Assembly (NCBI GenBank): GCA_963921825.1
Contig: OY997593.1
Coordinates: forward strand, 48,530,039-48,594,038
Length of the DNA stretch: 64,000 nt
Reading direction: 5' to 3'
Source of the DNA: Erodium maritimum
Taxonomy: Eukaryota; Streptophyta; Magnoliopsida; Geraniales; Geraniaceae
In this document: in pieces, positions 12,693 through 24,600 of the stretch
How the letters are laid out: each line of letters begins with the position of its first letter
How positions within the stretch are numbered: position 1 is the first letter of the stretch
The notes under the pieces: generated by a model
Seen by the model: the letters and a program-made list of their open reading frames with translations, nothing else
Databases searched by the model: none
Told to the model about the DNA's origin: nothing
Translations under genes and position numbers: made by a program

Positions 12693-13310
12693 CTGATCCG
12701 TCACCCAGGTTAGCTTATCCGTCGGCCTGGATCTTGACTGACGGATACATCCGTCGGCCAAGATCCGTCGGTCAGGTCTCGTCGGCCAAGTATTTGGCCG
12801 ACGGATGCGACAATCCATCGGTAGACTGAACATCGGCCCGACGGATCCCATCCGTCAGCCAAAAATGATCACTTTAGTCACAGATTCGATCCGTCAGTCT
12901 GCTTCAGTGACCCTGCCGACGGATCATACTCGTCAGCCAAGAATTTGCACCTGACCAACATATCAGACCCGTCGGCAAGGTGGAACGACTTTCCTGACGG
13001 ATGATACCCGTCGGCAGGGTGATATCGCTTGCCTGACGGATCATACCCGTCGGCAAGGTGGAATCTCTTGTCAGTCGGATCATTCCCGTCAAGAAAGTGT
13101 TTGCACCATGCCGACGGGTCGTATCCGTCAGGCAAGTGATCTCACCTTGCCAATAGGTATGATCCGTCAGTCAAGCGATATCACCCTGCCGACAGGTGCG
13201 ATATGTCAGGCAAGGGATATCACCCTACCGACGGGTGCGATCTGTCAACCAGGTCTAAACTTGTCCGACAGATGTAGATGCTTGTATCCGTCAGCCAAGT
13301 TTGTGTAGAA
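12661..13310. repeat. Subterminal dyad repeats of the CACTA 3' end
   Basis: More than a dozen copies of a dyad built from GACGGAT and ATCCGTC with a few bases between (for example GACGGATCTGATCCGTC at the first). Many are extended by GGCC or GCCAAG. In En/Spm the TNPA protein binds repeated subterminal motifs, so these are the candidate binding sites here. Repeated in units 2-4. Confidence 0.8.
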
Positions 13311-13648
13311 AAACAAAAAAAAAAATGTTTCAAAATTCATGCACCCAACCGTGCATTAAAATGTACCTGTTCCTGTACCATCCAAACCGTAATAACAGCA
13401 AGCACACATACAAACCATAAACACGGCAACCAAACATCCAACCGACATTAACAAATATAGTAGTTCTAAATAAGTTTATCAGTGCACAGAACATAAAAAG
13501 TTATCAGTTCATGTATCCAAATAACATAATGTTCATAAGAAAAAGGGGAGGGCTGACTAAGTTAAAGATGGCAGGGCTGATGGCGGGGTCTTTGAAGCCG
13601 GAGTCCCTGACGGTCTGACAAAAGAAGGCACCATGGTGTCTGTTGAGT

Positions 13649-14742
13649 GAGTTAGAATTGGTACGGCGGCACAACAGTATGCAGTCAAAACTGTTACTGG
13701 CAAGGTTGTAAAACACGTTAGGCGCTAGTCGGATGGAAAACGGTCTTAGGCGTTATCACTACTGCTGATCTTGACTTGGGTGACGGATTTGATCCGTCAC
13801 CCAGGTTAGCTTATCCGTCGGCCTGGATCTTGGCTGACGGATACATCCGTCGGCCAAGATCCGTCGGTCAGGTCTCGTCGGCCAAGTATTTGGCCGACGG
13901 ATGCGACAATCCATCGGTAGACTGAACATCGGCCCGACGGATCCCATCCGTCAGCCAAAAATGATCACCTTAGTCACGGATTCGATCCATCAGTCTGCTT
14001 CAGTGACCCTGCCGACGGATCCTAGTCGTCAGCCAAGAAGTTCCACCTGACCGACATATCAGACCCGTCAGCAAGGTGGAACGACTTGCCTGACGGATGA
14101 TACCCGTCGGCAGGGTGATATCGCTTGCCTGACGGATCATACCCGTCGGCAAGGTGGAATCTCTTGTCAGTCGGATCATTCCCGTCAAGAAAGTGTTTGC
14201 ACCATGCCGACGGGTCGTATCCGTCAGGCAAGTGATCTCACCTTGCCAACAGGTATGATTCGTCAGTCAAGCGATATCACCCTGCCGACAGGTGCGATAT
14301 GTCAGGCAAGGGATATCACCCTACCGACGGGTGTGATCTGTCAACCAGGTCTAAACTTGTCCGACAGATGTAGATGCTTGTATCCGTCAGCCAAGTTTGT
14401 GTAGAAAAACAAAAAAAAATGTTTCAAAATTCATGCACCCAACCGTGCATTAAAATGTACCTATTCCTGTACCATCCAAACCGTAATAACAGCAAGCACA
14501 CATACAAACCATAAACACGGCAACCAAACATCCAACCGACATTAACAAATATAGTAGTTCTAAATAAGTTTATCAGTGCACAGAACATAAAAAGTTATCA
14601 GTTCATGTATCCAAATAACATAATGTTCATAAGAAAAAGGGGAGGGCTGACTAAGTTAAAGATGGCAGGGCTGATGGCGGGGTCTTTGAAGCCGGAGTCC
14701 CTGACGGTCTGACAAAAGAAGGCACCATGGTGTCTGTTGAGT
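13649..14742. repeat. Tandem unit 2 of the CACTA 3' end
   Basis: 1094 bp, nearly identical to unit 1. Carries its own copy of the outside flank and a CACTACTG terminus at 13757 preceded by TAT. Confidence 0.88.
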
Positions 14743-15802
14743 GAGTTAGAATTGGTACGGCGGCACAACAGTATGCAGTCAAAACTGTTACTGGCAAGGT
14801 TGTAAAACACGTTAGGCGCTAGTCGGATGGAAAACGGTCTTAGGCGTTATCACTACTGCTGATCTTGACTTGGGTGACGGATCTGATCCGTCACCCAGGT
14901 TAGCTTATCCGTCGGCCAAGATCCGTCGGTCAGGTCTCGTCGGCCAAGTATTTGGCCGACGGATGCGACAATCCATCGGTAGACTGAACATCGGCCCGAC
15001 GGATCCCATCCGTCAGCCAAAAATGATCACCTTAGTCACGGATTCGATCCATCAGTCTGCTTCAGTGACCCTGCCGACGGATCCTAGTCGTCAGCCAAGA
15101 AGTTCCACCTGACCGACATATCAGACCCGTCAGCAAGGTGGAACGACTTGCCTGACGGATGATACCCGTCGGCAGGATGATATCGCTTGCCTGACGGATC
15201 ATACCCGTCGGCAAGGTGGAATCTCTTGTCAGTCGGATCATTCCCGTCAGGAAAGTGTTTACACCATGTCGACGGATCGTATCCGTCAGGCAAGTGATCT
15301 CACCTTGCCGACAGGTATGACCGTCAGTCAAGCGATATCACCCTGCCGACAGGTGCGATATGTCAGGCAAGGGATATCACCCTACCGACGGGTGCGATCT
15401 GTCAACCAGGTCTAAACTTGTTCGACGGATGTAGATGCTTGTATCCGTCAGCCAAGTTTGTGTAGAAAAACAAAAAAAATGTTTCAAAATTCATGCACCC
15501 AACCGTGCATTAAATTGTACCTGTTCCTGTACCATCCAAACCGTAATAACAGCAAGCACACATACAAACCATAAACACGGCAACCAAACATCCAACCGAC
15601 ATTAACAAATATAGTAGTTCTAAATAAGTTTATCAGTGCACAGAACATAAAAAGTTATCAGTTCATGTATCCAAATAACATAATGTTCATAAGAAAAAGG
15701 GGAGGGCTGACTAAGTTAAAGATGGCAGGGCTGATGGCGGGGTCTTTGAAGCCGGAGTCCCTGACGGTCTGACAAAAGAAGGCACCATGGTGTCTGTTGA
15801 GT
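14743..15802. repeat. Tandem unit 3 of the CACTA 3' end
   Basis: 1060 bp. Lacks about 34 bp of one dyad near 14910 compared with units 2 and 4. Terminus at 14851. Confidence 0.88.
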
Positions 15803-16893
15803 GAGTTAGAATTGGTACGGCGGCACAACAGTATGCAGTCAAAACTGTTACTGGCAAGGTTGTAAAACACGTTAGGCGCTAGTCGGATGGAAAACGGTCT
15901 TAGGCGTTATCACTACTGCTAATCTTGACTTGGGTGACGGATCTGATCCGTCACGCAGGTTAGCTTATCCGTCGGCCTGGATCTTGGCTGACGGATACAT
16001 CCGTCGGCCAAGATCCGTCGGTCAGGTCTCGTCGGCCAAGTATTTGGCCGACGGATGCGACAATCCATCGGTAGACTGAACATCGGCCCGACGGATCCCA
16101 TCCGTCAGCCAAAAATGATCACCTTAGTCACGGATTCGATCCATCAGTCTGCTTCAGTGACCCTGCCGACGGATCCTAGTCGTCAGCCAAGAAGTTCCAC
16201 CTGACCGACATATCAGACCTGTCAGCAAGGTGGAACGACTTGCCTGACGGATGATACCCGTCGGCAGGGTGATATCGCTTGCCTGACGGATCATACCCGT
16301 CGGCAAGGTGGAATCTCTTGTCAGTCGGATCATTCCCGTCAAGAAAGTGTTTACACCATGTCGACGGATCGTATCCGTCAGGCAAGTGATCTCACCTTGC
16401 CGACAGGTATGACCGTCAGTCAAGCGATATCTCCCTGCCGACAGGTGCGATATGTCAGGCAAGGGATATCACCCTACCGACGGGTGCGATCTGTCAACCA
16501 GGTCTAAACTTGTTCGACGGATGTAGATGCTTGTATCCGTCAGCCAAGTTTGTGTAGAAAAACAAAAAAAATGTTTCAAAATTCATGCACCCAACCGTGC
16601 ATTAAATTGTACCTGTTCCTGTACCATCCAAACCGTAATAACAGCAAGCACACATACAAACCATAAACACGGCAACCAAACATCCAACCGACATTAACAA
16701 ATATAGTAGTTCTAAATAAGTTTATCAGTGCACAAAACATAAAAAGTTACCAGTTCATGTATCCAAATAACATAATGTTCATAAGAAAAAGGGGAGGACT
16801 GACTAAGTTAAAGATGGCAGGGCTGATGGCGGGGTCTCTGAAGCCGGAGTCGCTGACGGTCTGACAGAAGAAGGCACGATGGTGTTCTGCTTA
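15803..16893. repeat. Tandem unit 4, continuous with the TNPA gene
   Basis: About 1.09 kb, terminus at 15911. Unlike units 1-3 its right side runs on into the rest of TNPA, so it is the copy still joined to the body of the transposon. Confidence 0.85.
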
Positions 16894-18651
16894 GTGGATG
16901 CCCAAGAGTTGAACAACTCCCGGAATTGAACTTGTTCCGCAGCTTGGGCAGCAATCCTGGCCTCCATTTCTAGGCGCTGCTCCTCCATCAACCGGCGTTG
17001 CTCCTCCCATTTCTGAGCGAACTCAGCCTGTTGATCAGCCAAGCGAGTCTTCAGCTCTTCTAGCTCCTCAGACGAGCTGACTGAACGCGCACTCGAGCAC
17101 CCACTGGCTCCCAGATCCCGTTGGGTTGGGAGCTTGACCGCCTTCACGATGCCTTATTGGAGTCTGCCCTTCTGGTGTTTACCCGTGATAATCTGGATGA
17201 GGGGGAGCTCTTCCTCCAAAGTCAATGCCTTCGCAACAGTAGGCGATGAACCCTCGCACTCCGTCACATGTGACTGCGATAACCGCTCACGGGCCTCATC
17301 CACAACAGCTTTGGCCTGTGCCTGAGATACATAAAACACCAATATAATTTACAGTAATATACGATACATGATAGAAAAACCCATAATCGTATTACCTTAA
17401 AAATAAGTGATGCACTAAATGTAATTAAAACAATATATACCGCTCTTTTCACGTTCTCCTTGTTGAGGTCATTTTCCTTTGTGTAGACCTCGACGTAGGC
17501 GTCGCAGCGTGGAAGCATGGAGGATTTGGCAAGAAAGCGTTTGGCCCGTTTTGCGAGCGGCATACTACCCCCGTGGTGTGCAGTCAGGTTATGTGCTCGA
17601 GAGGCCTTCCCATTGTCACTCAATTTCTACAATAAACGAATCAGATGGTAAACATTTATAATTAACACTCTAATTCTAAACTAATTATTGATAACTCGTG
17701 ACTAGTAATTTACATAATTTACCAAACACAATAATAAAGTGCTTACTTTGAACTCTTTTGATTTGAAGTGCTTGCAGAGCCAACGGAACTGCTCCTCGCG
17801 TTCAAGGAACTCCAGCGGTGTGGGTATGTGTATCTCAGCATCGGGGTGCTCGGGGTCTTTGTACTTCGGCTCCATTTTGAGGACCCACTCATGGATATCA
17901 TACTTCCAATCACAGTAGCGGTTGGATGCCGTTTACATGACAAAATCCAGAAGCTTGTTAAAGTGTGGTCCGGTTTCGAACTCGTACAACATCTGAAAAA
18001 TAAAGACACCAGCATTAGTAATTATATAAGAAATAATTACATGAATCAATGAATGGGAAAAGGTAATGTACTTACGCTGAGCTGGTAGAACATAACCTCC
18101 TTAGCACTTTCAGGAACTTCATGGAAGTACGCCTGGCCCATGGGGATGTAAGTCCGCACTATGGACCCAATCACCCGTACGGCATCCTCCCGCTCAAGCG
18201 TCCCTGTCAGGTGTTTACCGTTATGGCCCAAAGTAAATTTTCCCCCTGGCGGGGCCAGATCCTTGAGCCTACGGTGGAGGTTCTTGTTGGTCACAATACC
18301 TTGCTTCCCGGTCTTGGTGTTTGTTACGGTGGAGGCCACCTCTCCTCCAGCCAGCATGGCAGCCACATCTTCATCGTCCTCCACTAGTTTTTGGGAACGA
18401 ATGCTCTGGACATTGTCCTAGTTGGTGGTAGATGCTGCCTCACTACCACCGGGAGAAGGGGCTGCCTCACTACAACCGGGCGAAAGGGTCTCGCAGTCTC
18501 GAAGGCGCCGCACTGTAGGTGCCCGAGCCGTTGTATTTTGGGTGGAGTCTTGGGTGGTTCCACCAGATGCAGAGGGTTGCGCTCGGAGGGCCTCGAGGGC
18601 GCTCAAGAAGTTGAGGCGGTTGTAGAATTTGCTATAATTTCTCTTTCCCAT
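16803..18651 (-). pseudogene. TNPA-like CACTA protein (Transposase_24 / Ptta-En-Spm family), decayed
   Basis: Four exons with canonical GT-AG introns fit the minus strand: 18651-18076, 17992-17747, 17626-17441 and 17321-16803. Exon 1 begins MGKRNYSKFYNRLNFLSALE; later parts match the Transposase_24 pattern: NRYCDWKYDIHEW in exon 2, KLSDNGKASRAHN in exon 3, VDEARERLSQ in exon 4. The C-terminal part (17100-16880) is a charged, glutamine-rich probable coiled coil (KTRLADQQAEFAQKWEEQRR). In this family the protein binds subterminal repeats and assists the TNPD transposase. In-frame stops are seen at about 18418 in exon 1, near 17936 in exon 2 and at 17154 in exon 4, so this copy is probably inactive unless the true splicing avoids them. 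Start chosen at the first ATG after a CAG acceptor at 18653. The last codons are repeated in tandem units 1-3. Confidence 0.78.
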
Positions 18652-18653
18652 CC

Positions 18654-19581
18654 TGCGAACTCATGTAAACTCAAATCAAACTTTGAATTAGAAAATATAG
18701 AATAGAAACTCATAAAATAAAATGCAATCCTATAGATATCTCACCCATAAATTTAAAGTATACAACAGTCCGGTGCTAATGAGTGAATGGGTGAATTTAA
18801 ATCAAGGATATGTTTCAACACACAAACATTTAAATATCTAATTACCGGATATTTATGAATTTCTCTGAATTTGCACAAACAAAGTAAATAAATAATACTC
18901 ATGTATCTGTGACCTTATATTCAGTAAGGTAACAAATCTTATAATTATACTACCCTGAAGTGCAGGAGGGGAAGAGCACACAGTCTTAACCCTAACAAAG
19001 GCAATCAATTAAAAATGAAAACAGGTCTTGTACTCAAATATTGTTACCATTAAGCTCAATAAGGGAAATCCTAGTCTGACAGTAATTAAGATTGACCCGT
19101 TTTCTCTAATCAACAACAAAGCAGGAAATCTAGTAGGGTTGGCCAATTTTTCTTTAACAAAGCAATTATTTTATCAACCAATAGAGGTAGAAATCATAAT
19201 CTAACATACTAACTCCTAACCTAACCTCGTCACGATTACTAAAGAACAAATGTGTACTTACTGGATTCGAACCTGATAAACCATTAGGGTTTAGTAAAAG
19301 CTCAATGTGTTAGGAACCCTATAACTGTACCCAATTTATCATCAATCCATTTTAGACTGTAACACAATGGTCATTTTGGTCTTTTGAAATGGTTAAATCA
19401 CAATCACAGCCAGCCAAAATCACAGCCAATCCAAGGATCGTTTCAAAAAAATTATGTTCTTTCTTCAACAAAAATTTAGGGCTTTGTAGGGGTTTCAACT
19501 GAAGATAGTAGAAGAAGATGGTATGAGAGGCACGTAGGGGTTTCAACTGAAGATGGTAGAAAAAGATGGTATGAGAGGCAC
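18654..19581 (-). other. Probable leader intron of TNPA, AT-rich
   Basis: AT-rich stretch between a donor-like GTACGTG on the minus strand at about 19581 and an acceptor CAG just before the TNPA ATG. No coding content seen. The intron is inferred. Confidence 0.4.
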
Positions 19582-19880
19582 GTACCCGTCGAAGAGGAGC
19601 GCGAAGAGGTCGGCCAAGACGAGATGTGGTCGGAGACGTTGACACTGGGGCGCGAAGAGGTCGGCGACGACGAGATCTGGTCGGAGACGTTGACGCTGGG
19701 GCGCGACGAGGTCGGCGACGACGAGATCTGCTCGGAGACGTTGATGCTAGGGCGCGAAGAGGTCGGCGACGACGAGATCTGCTCGGAGACGACAACCACT
19801 GGTCCACTACGACGTCCCTGCGGCGCGAATAGGTCGGCGACGAGAGGATCGGCCGAGAATGGTCACCGGCGACTCAGAGA
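19582..19880 (-). promoter_or_regulatory. GC-rich leader exon upstream of TNPA, with 51-bp repeats
   Basis: A GC-rich island in AT-rich surroundings, placed where the first, untranslated exon of TNPA should be. It contains three full and one partial copies of a 51-bp repeat. In maize Spm the GC-rich first exon holds the downstream control region that governs element activity. By position and composition this could be an equivalent. The repeats stay open in several frames (17-residue repeats such as SEQISSSPTSSRPSVNV), but none joins in frame to TNPA across the proposed splice. Confidence 0.45.
19621..19795. repeat. 51-bp tandem repeat, about 3.4 copies
   Basis: Units start at 19621, 19672, 19723 and 19774 with the core GAGATCTGGTCGGAGACGTT. 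Differences between units are single bases. Confidence 0.85.
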
Positions 19881-19959
19881 GAGAGAGAGAGAAGAAAGTT
19901 GAAGACGAATCGAGAAATGAGGGAAAAGGGAGGCGGACTCGGTCTTGACCTACGATATA

Positions 19960-21520
19960 GACCCCTACCGACGGATGCGTAGATCCATCGGCCATGTCCA
20001 AACGATGTCGTTTTACTACCAACACTTAACAAATTTTTGTCGAAATTGAAAAACCTGGCCGATGGATCTACGCATCCGTCGGCCAGCATAAGTTGACTAC
20101 CCTTGACCAAAACCACAAAACCCGTCGTTAATCCCGACTATCGTAGTATTGATAATTGACCGGTATAAGTACTTAGTATGCCTCATATACAACATAATAT
20201 CGTATATTACTCAGACATAACAGTTGATGGATCTCTGCAGCCGTCAGCCACCAGAAGTTGACTGTCAACGTTGACCAAAACCCCAAAACCCGTCATATTT
20301 CCCGACTATCGTAGTATTGATAATTGAACGATATAGGTACGTAGTATGCCTCATATACAACATAAGATCGTATATTACTCATACATATCACATACAGAAC
20401 ATGAACGAGACAAGGTCATACGTTATAAGCTGAATATGGTCATGCACATAATGGAACTGGCGATTTCGTTCAATACGTGTCGGTATCTCGAATATGATAT
20501 AATCAAGACCGCTCATCTCGTATGTACTATCCAAACTAGTATACGTATTTAAAAAAAACTATCATCGAACGGTTAATTCGTCGTTAATATTGTGGTCAAA
20601 TATGTTTTGTAAAATAGTCAACCAACTTTACCCACGTATTGGTAGCACTTGGCTGACGTATGTGTATCCGTCAGCCAAGTTGTCCTAACCATCCCGGCGT
20701 ATAGTCCGCATCCGTCGGCCATGTGTAAACGCTGTCGTTTTAATACCAACACTTAACAATTTTTTGGCGGAATTGAAAAACCTGGCCGATGGTTATATGC
20801 ATCTGTGGCCAGCACAAGTTGACCGACATTGACCAAAACCCCAAAACCCGTCATATTTCTCGACTATCGTAGCATTGATAATTGAACGATATAGGTACGT
20901 AGTATGCCTCATATACAACATAAGATCGTATATTACTCATACATATCACATACAGAACATGAACGAGACAACGTCATACGTTATAAGTTGAATATGTTCA
21001 TGCACATAGTGGAACTGGCGATTTCGATCAATACGTGTCGGTCTCTCGCATATGATATAATCAAGACCGCTCATCTCATATGTACTATCTAAACTAGTAT
21101 ACGTATGTAAAAAAAACTATCATCGAACGGTTAAATCATCATTAAAAGGCTGGTCAAATATGTTTTGCAAATTAGTCAACCAACTTTACCCACGTATAGG
21201 TAGAACTTGGCTGACGGATGTACATCCGTCAGCCAAGTGGTGATAACCTTTCCGACATATATGCTGGATCCGTCGGTAGAGAAATAAATAAATCGATTAT
21301 TGGACTTAATGATTTCTGTAATTCTCTTTCACATCATATATATGTTTATGTTGTTGTAAAACAATGAATGAACTCTATAACATACCAAAACATGCCAATT
21401 TGACGGGTTTATGCACGAATTTCAAACCGAAACAGAGCATTTGCTCTCTGTTTTATGGCAGTTGGATCCGTCGGCGAAGTACTGTCTTGACCGACGGATC
21501 TGAGCATCCATCGGGCAAGT
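19960..21520. promoter_or_regulatory. Intergenic region between TNPD and TNPA with dyad motifs and internal duplication
   Basis: The same GACGGAT...ATCCGTC dyads as at the element ends recur near 19970-20000, 20050-20085, 20225-20250, 20650-20720, 21205-21275 and 21465-21515. Three related segments begin near 20055, 20222 and 20783; the last two are about 558 bp apart and highly similar over about 300 bp (compare 20339-20560 with 20896-21110). The short open frames here are by-products of the repeat. A promoter for TNPA is plausible but not shown. Confidence 0.5.
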
Positions 21521-21683
21521 AGCAGGGCAGAGTAAAACAATTTTGTAGGAAAACGTCAACCCACCTGAAAAACAATTATATCCAATCATTGCATTTGTTT
21601 GAAGTTGATATTTGTGCACACATACAACACATTAGAACTTACATGTTTCTAACTACAATATTAGTACAAAGGCTTATATATAT

Positions 21684-24600
21684 TTAATCGGATTCATGTA
21701 TTTCGTCATTGTTGTATCCATGATCTTCGCAGTCATCTTCATTATTATCGTCGTTATCCTCCACATCATGTACCTCTTGGAGACCGCTATCAGAATGTGG
21801 TAGCACATTGAGTTCCGCTACAACTAGTGCAGTTTCAGGCTCGGTCTCTTGGTAAGGAGCGTCAACCTCGTACGAAATGGATGGCAAACGCTTTTCCAAG
21901 ATGAATAGTCCTCTAGGGGCAACCTTGTTCACGATCTTATACCCTCCACCCATTTTCGGGTCATCGATGTAGAATATCTGTTATGCACATTAAATAATTA
22001 GGAAAGCATCCAACAATGAAGTACAGTAATATATACAACTAATGCAACTTGCCTGTTTGGCCATGGTTGCTAGACAAAATGGATCGTCGCAATATGCATT
22101 TGTGTTGGTATTTATGAATATCAAACCATTATCTACTTTCACGGAATTTAGATCATACCATCGACAGTAAAACAAAACAACCGGCATCCGTCCAGTGTAC
22201 ATAAGCTCAACTACGTATACCAAGACACCGTAATAAGCTACACCGCCCTCTGCATTAAGCATCACACCACTGTTCTGTGAGCTTCTTCCTTTATCGCGCT
22301 GTTCGGACAGGTATTTCACACCGTGTACATGACATTGAGCATAATAATTTACTCTCTGCACGTAACGACTCAGAGCCTTTGATGCCATATATTGTTGATC
22401 GTCATCGGGATACGATTCCATCTGGGAATTTTTGCATACATTATTATTAATATATACACATTGATAAATGTATGTTTATATATATATATATATATAGGAA
22501 TACACGTTTAACTGATATTGAACTTACGGTTTCCTTGAACATTGAGCAAAATGTTCCAATTCGGTGTTGTAAATCGGTTGACCCTGGGTATTCCGTCTCA
22601 TAATCCTCTTTGAAATCAATCATCTCGGAGCTGAATTCTTCAGCATTCTGCATAGCGGTCCAATGAGCGATACACACGAATTCTTTGGTTAACAAGGGCT
22701 CCCATATCTGAATAGTTGGAAGCACATGTTTGGAAATAATTGAAATGCCCCATTTATCTGGCATCTCCGGATCCATGGCTCGTTTATCGAGGTACAAATT
22801 GATGAATGTCGCACATTGATGATTAATGTACGATTCTGCGATGCAACCCTCTGGGTATCGGTGGTTGCGCACCCATTTTTTGTAGTACCCCAATTCACGT
22901 TCCATCGAGAACATCCAATTATAGTCGACAGGACCGGTTTGTAGGACTTGAGATGGGAGATGTTTACATAAATCCACCATGATCGTGTGGAACGGCGGAG
23001 GGAATATCATTCCCAACTTACTGAGAATCAATACGATATCAACCTGCATCTCCTTTAGCTTCTTCTTTGAAATCTCCCTTGCACAGAGAGACTGAAAGAA
23101 ATTTGCAAGCTCACATATCACGGTAGCTACGTGCGGTGCCACATAAGGGCGTACAATGATGGGAAGTATACGTTGCAGCAAAACATGATTGTCGTGTGTT
23201 TTAAGCCCAAAAAACTTCTTATCCTTCACGCTTATCTTGTTTTTCAAGGATCCCGCATAGCCTGATGGAAACCTTATATTTGTAACCTTATCAAGCGCTT
23301 CACCACGTTTCTCAGGCTTGATCGTGTAGTCGGCATAAGGCATGAAAGTCTTGTTGCCCGTTGTTTTGGCCCATAGATCCTTATGCACACCCAATTCCTC
23401 CCACATTTGTCTGGCTTTCAAATCATCTTTGTTTTCCCAGGCAAGTCAAAAAGCGTCCCAATAAGATTGTCGTACACATTTTTTCAATATCCATCACGTC
23501 TAATGCGTACCTTGTCCCCAAAGATTTCCAATACGGGAGTTCCCAAAATATCGACGCATGTGTCCAACACAACCTTTTCTGGCCGGATTTGTTCTTCTGA
23601 GTAAACTTTGGATGTAACGACAGTTCGGGAAACTGAATGTCCGATATTTCTTCATATATTTCATATCCACTCTTTTCAGGGCGGGATTTTTTCATCTCCC
23701 GTTTACCGTTGATTTTTTTTATTTTTCCGTAATGCATGATTCTCTGGAAAGTCCTTCGGTGCTCCTACGTAGTACGTCCTATTATGACTGTGAACCCCTT
23801 CGAGATCATCCAGGCATATTGGACAAGCCTTATAACCCTTCGTCTGAATGCCTCCCAACATTTCCAAACTGGGAAAGTCACTAATAGTCGATAATACCGC
23901 CGCTCGCATCTTGAACGTTCGATTGTTGGATGCATCAAAGATTACAACCTCTTCGGACCACAACTTTTTCAAATCATCCATCAACGGTCTCATTCAAACA
24001 TTTAGGCACCTCCCAAGCAACTTAGGGTCAGATATCAACAGCGTTAAGATGTTAAATTCTTTCTTCATGCACGAGGTTGGAGGTAAATTGTAAGGCATAA
24101 CTACAATGGGCCACACACTATAAGGGACAACATTTGCACCAAATGGACTAAACCCGTCAGTTGCCAATGCAAGACGTACATTGGCAGCTTCAGATCCAAA
24201 ACGAGGCCACGTCCTATCGAAGTCCAACCAGCCTTCCCCGTCAGCTGGGTGAGTCATCTTATCCGGGTCGATCCTTCTTTCCTTACTACCATACCATTGC
24301 ATTTGCTTTGCAATATCAGGTGAACTGTACAATTTCTTTAACTGTGGAATAATGGGGAAATATCTAACAGTTTTCTTAGCCTTTGGTTTTCGCATTCCGA
24401 CGAGCTTCTCATAGCGAGGTGAATCACATTTGTAACACACATCATCTTTCGCATTAGGTGCATCGAATAAGATACAACCATTTTCACGTGCATGGTAAGT
24501 CTTGTAACCGATCCCGACACTCTTCAACACACTCTTTGCCTCTTTGAATGAAGACGGGTAATGATCCTCAGCCGGTAACAATGCTTTATGCAACACACAA

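Larger units (their letters stand above)
12553..13648. repeat. Tandem unit 1: flank + CACTA 3' end + TNPA tail
   Basis: 1096 bp. Starts with about 108 bp of DNA outside the transposon (GAGTTAGAATTGGTACGG...), then the element end at 12661, the subterminal dyads to about 13310, an AT-rich 3' region and the last codons of TNPA. It is the outermost copy and has small differences in the flank and in the terminus (CACTACTGTTG against CACTACTGCTG in the others). Confidence 0.88.

Noticed and set aside
12661-13310. Possible CRISPR-like array of short repeats
   Set aside because: The repeats are dyads of variable spacing at the end of a plant CACTA element, with no unique spacers of constant length.
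12663-16462. Repeated small frames such as MGSVGPMFSLPMDC and MPDGYDPSAWCKHF on the minus strand, and MPTGRIRQASD on the plus strand
   Set aside because: They are translations of the CACTA subterminal dyad repeats, occur once per tandem unit and have no coding support.
19352-19902. Repeat proteins such as SEQISSSPTSSRPSVNV on the minus strand and related plus-strand frames
   Set aside because: A 51-bp repeat is a multiple of three and stays open in several frames on both strands. None joins in frame to TNPA.
20346-21092. Two similar 62-68 codon frames beginning MPHIQHKIVYYSYISH
   Set aside because: They follow from the internal duplication in the CACTA intergenic region. No domain, no splice or promoter signals.
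22470-22500. TATATATATATA tract as a promoter
   Set aside because: It is within the TNPD intron just downstream of a splice donor, and simple AT repeats are common in plant introns.
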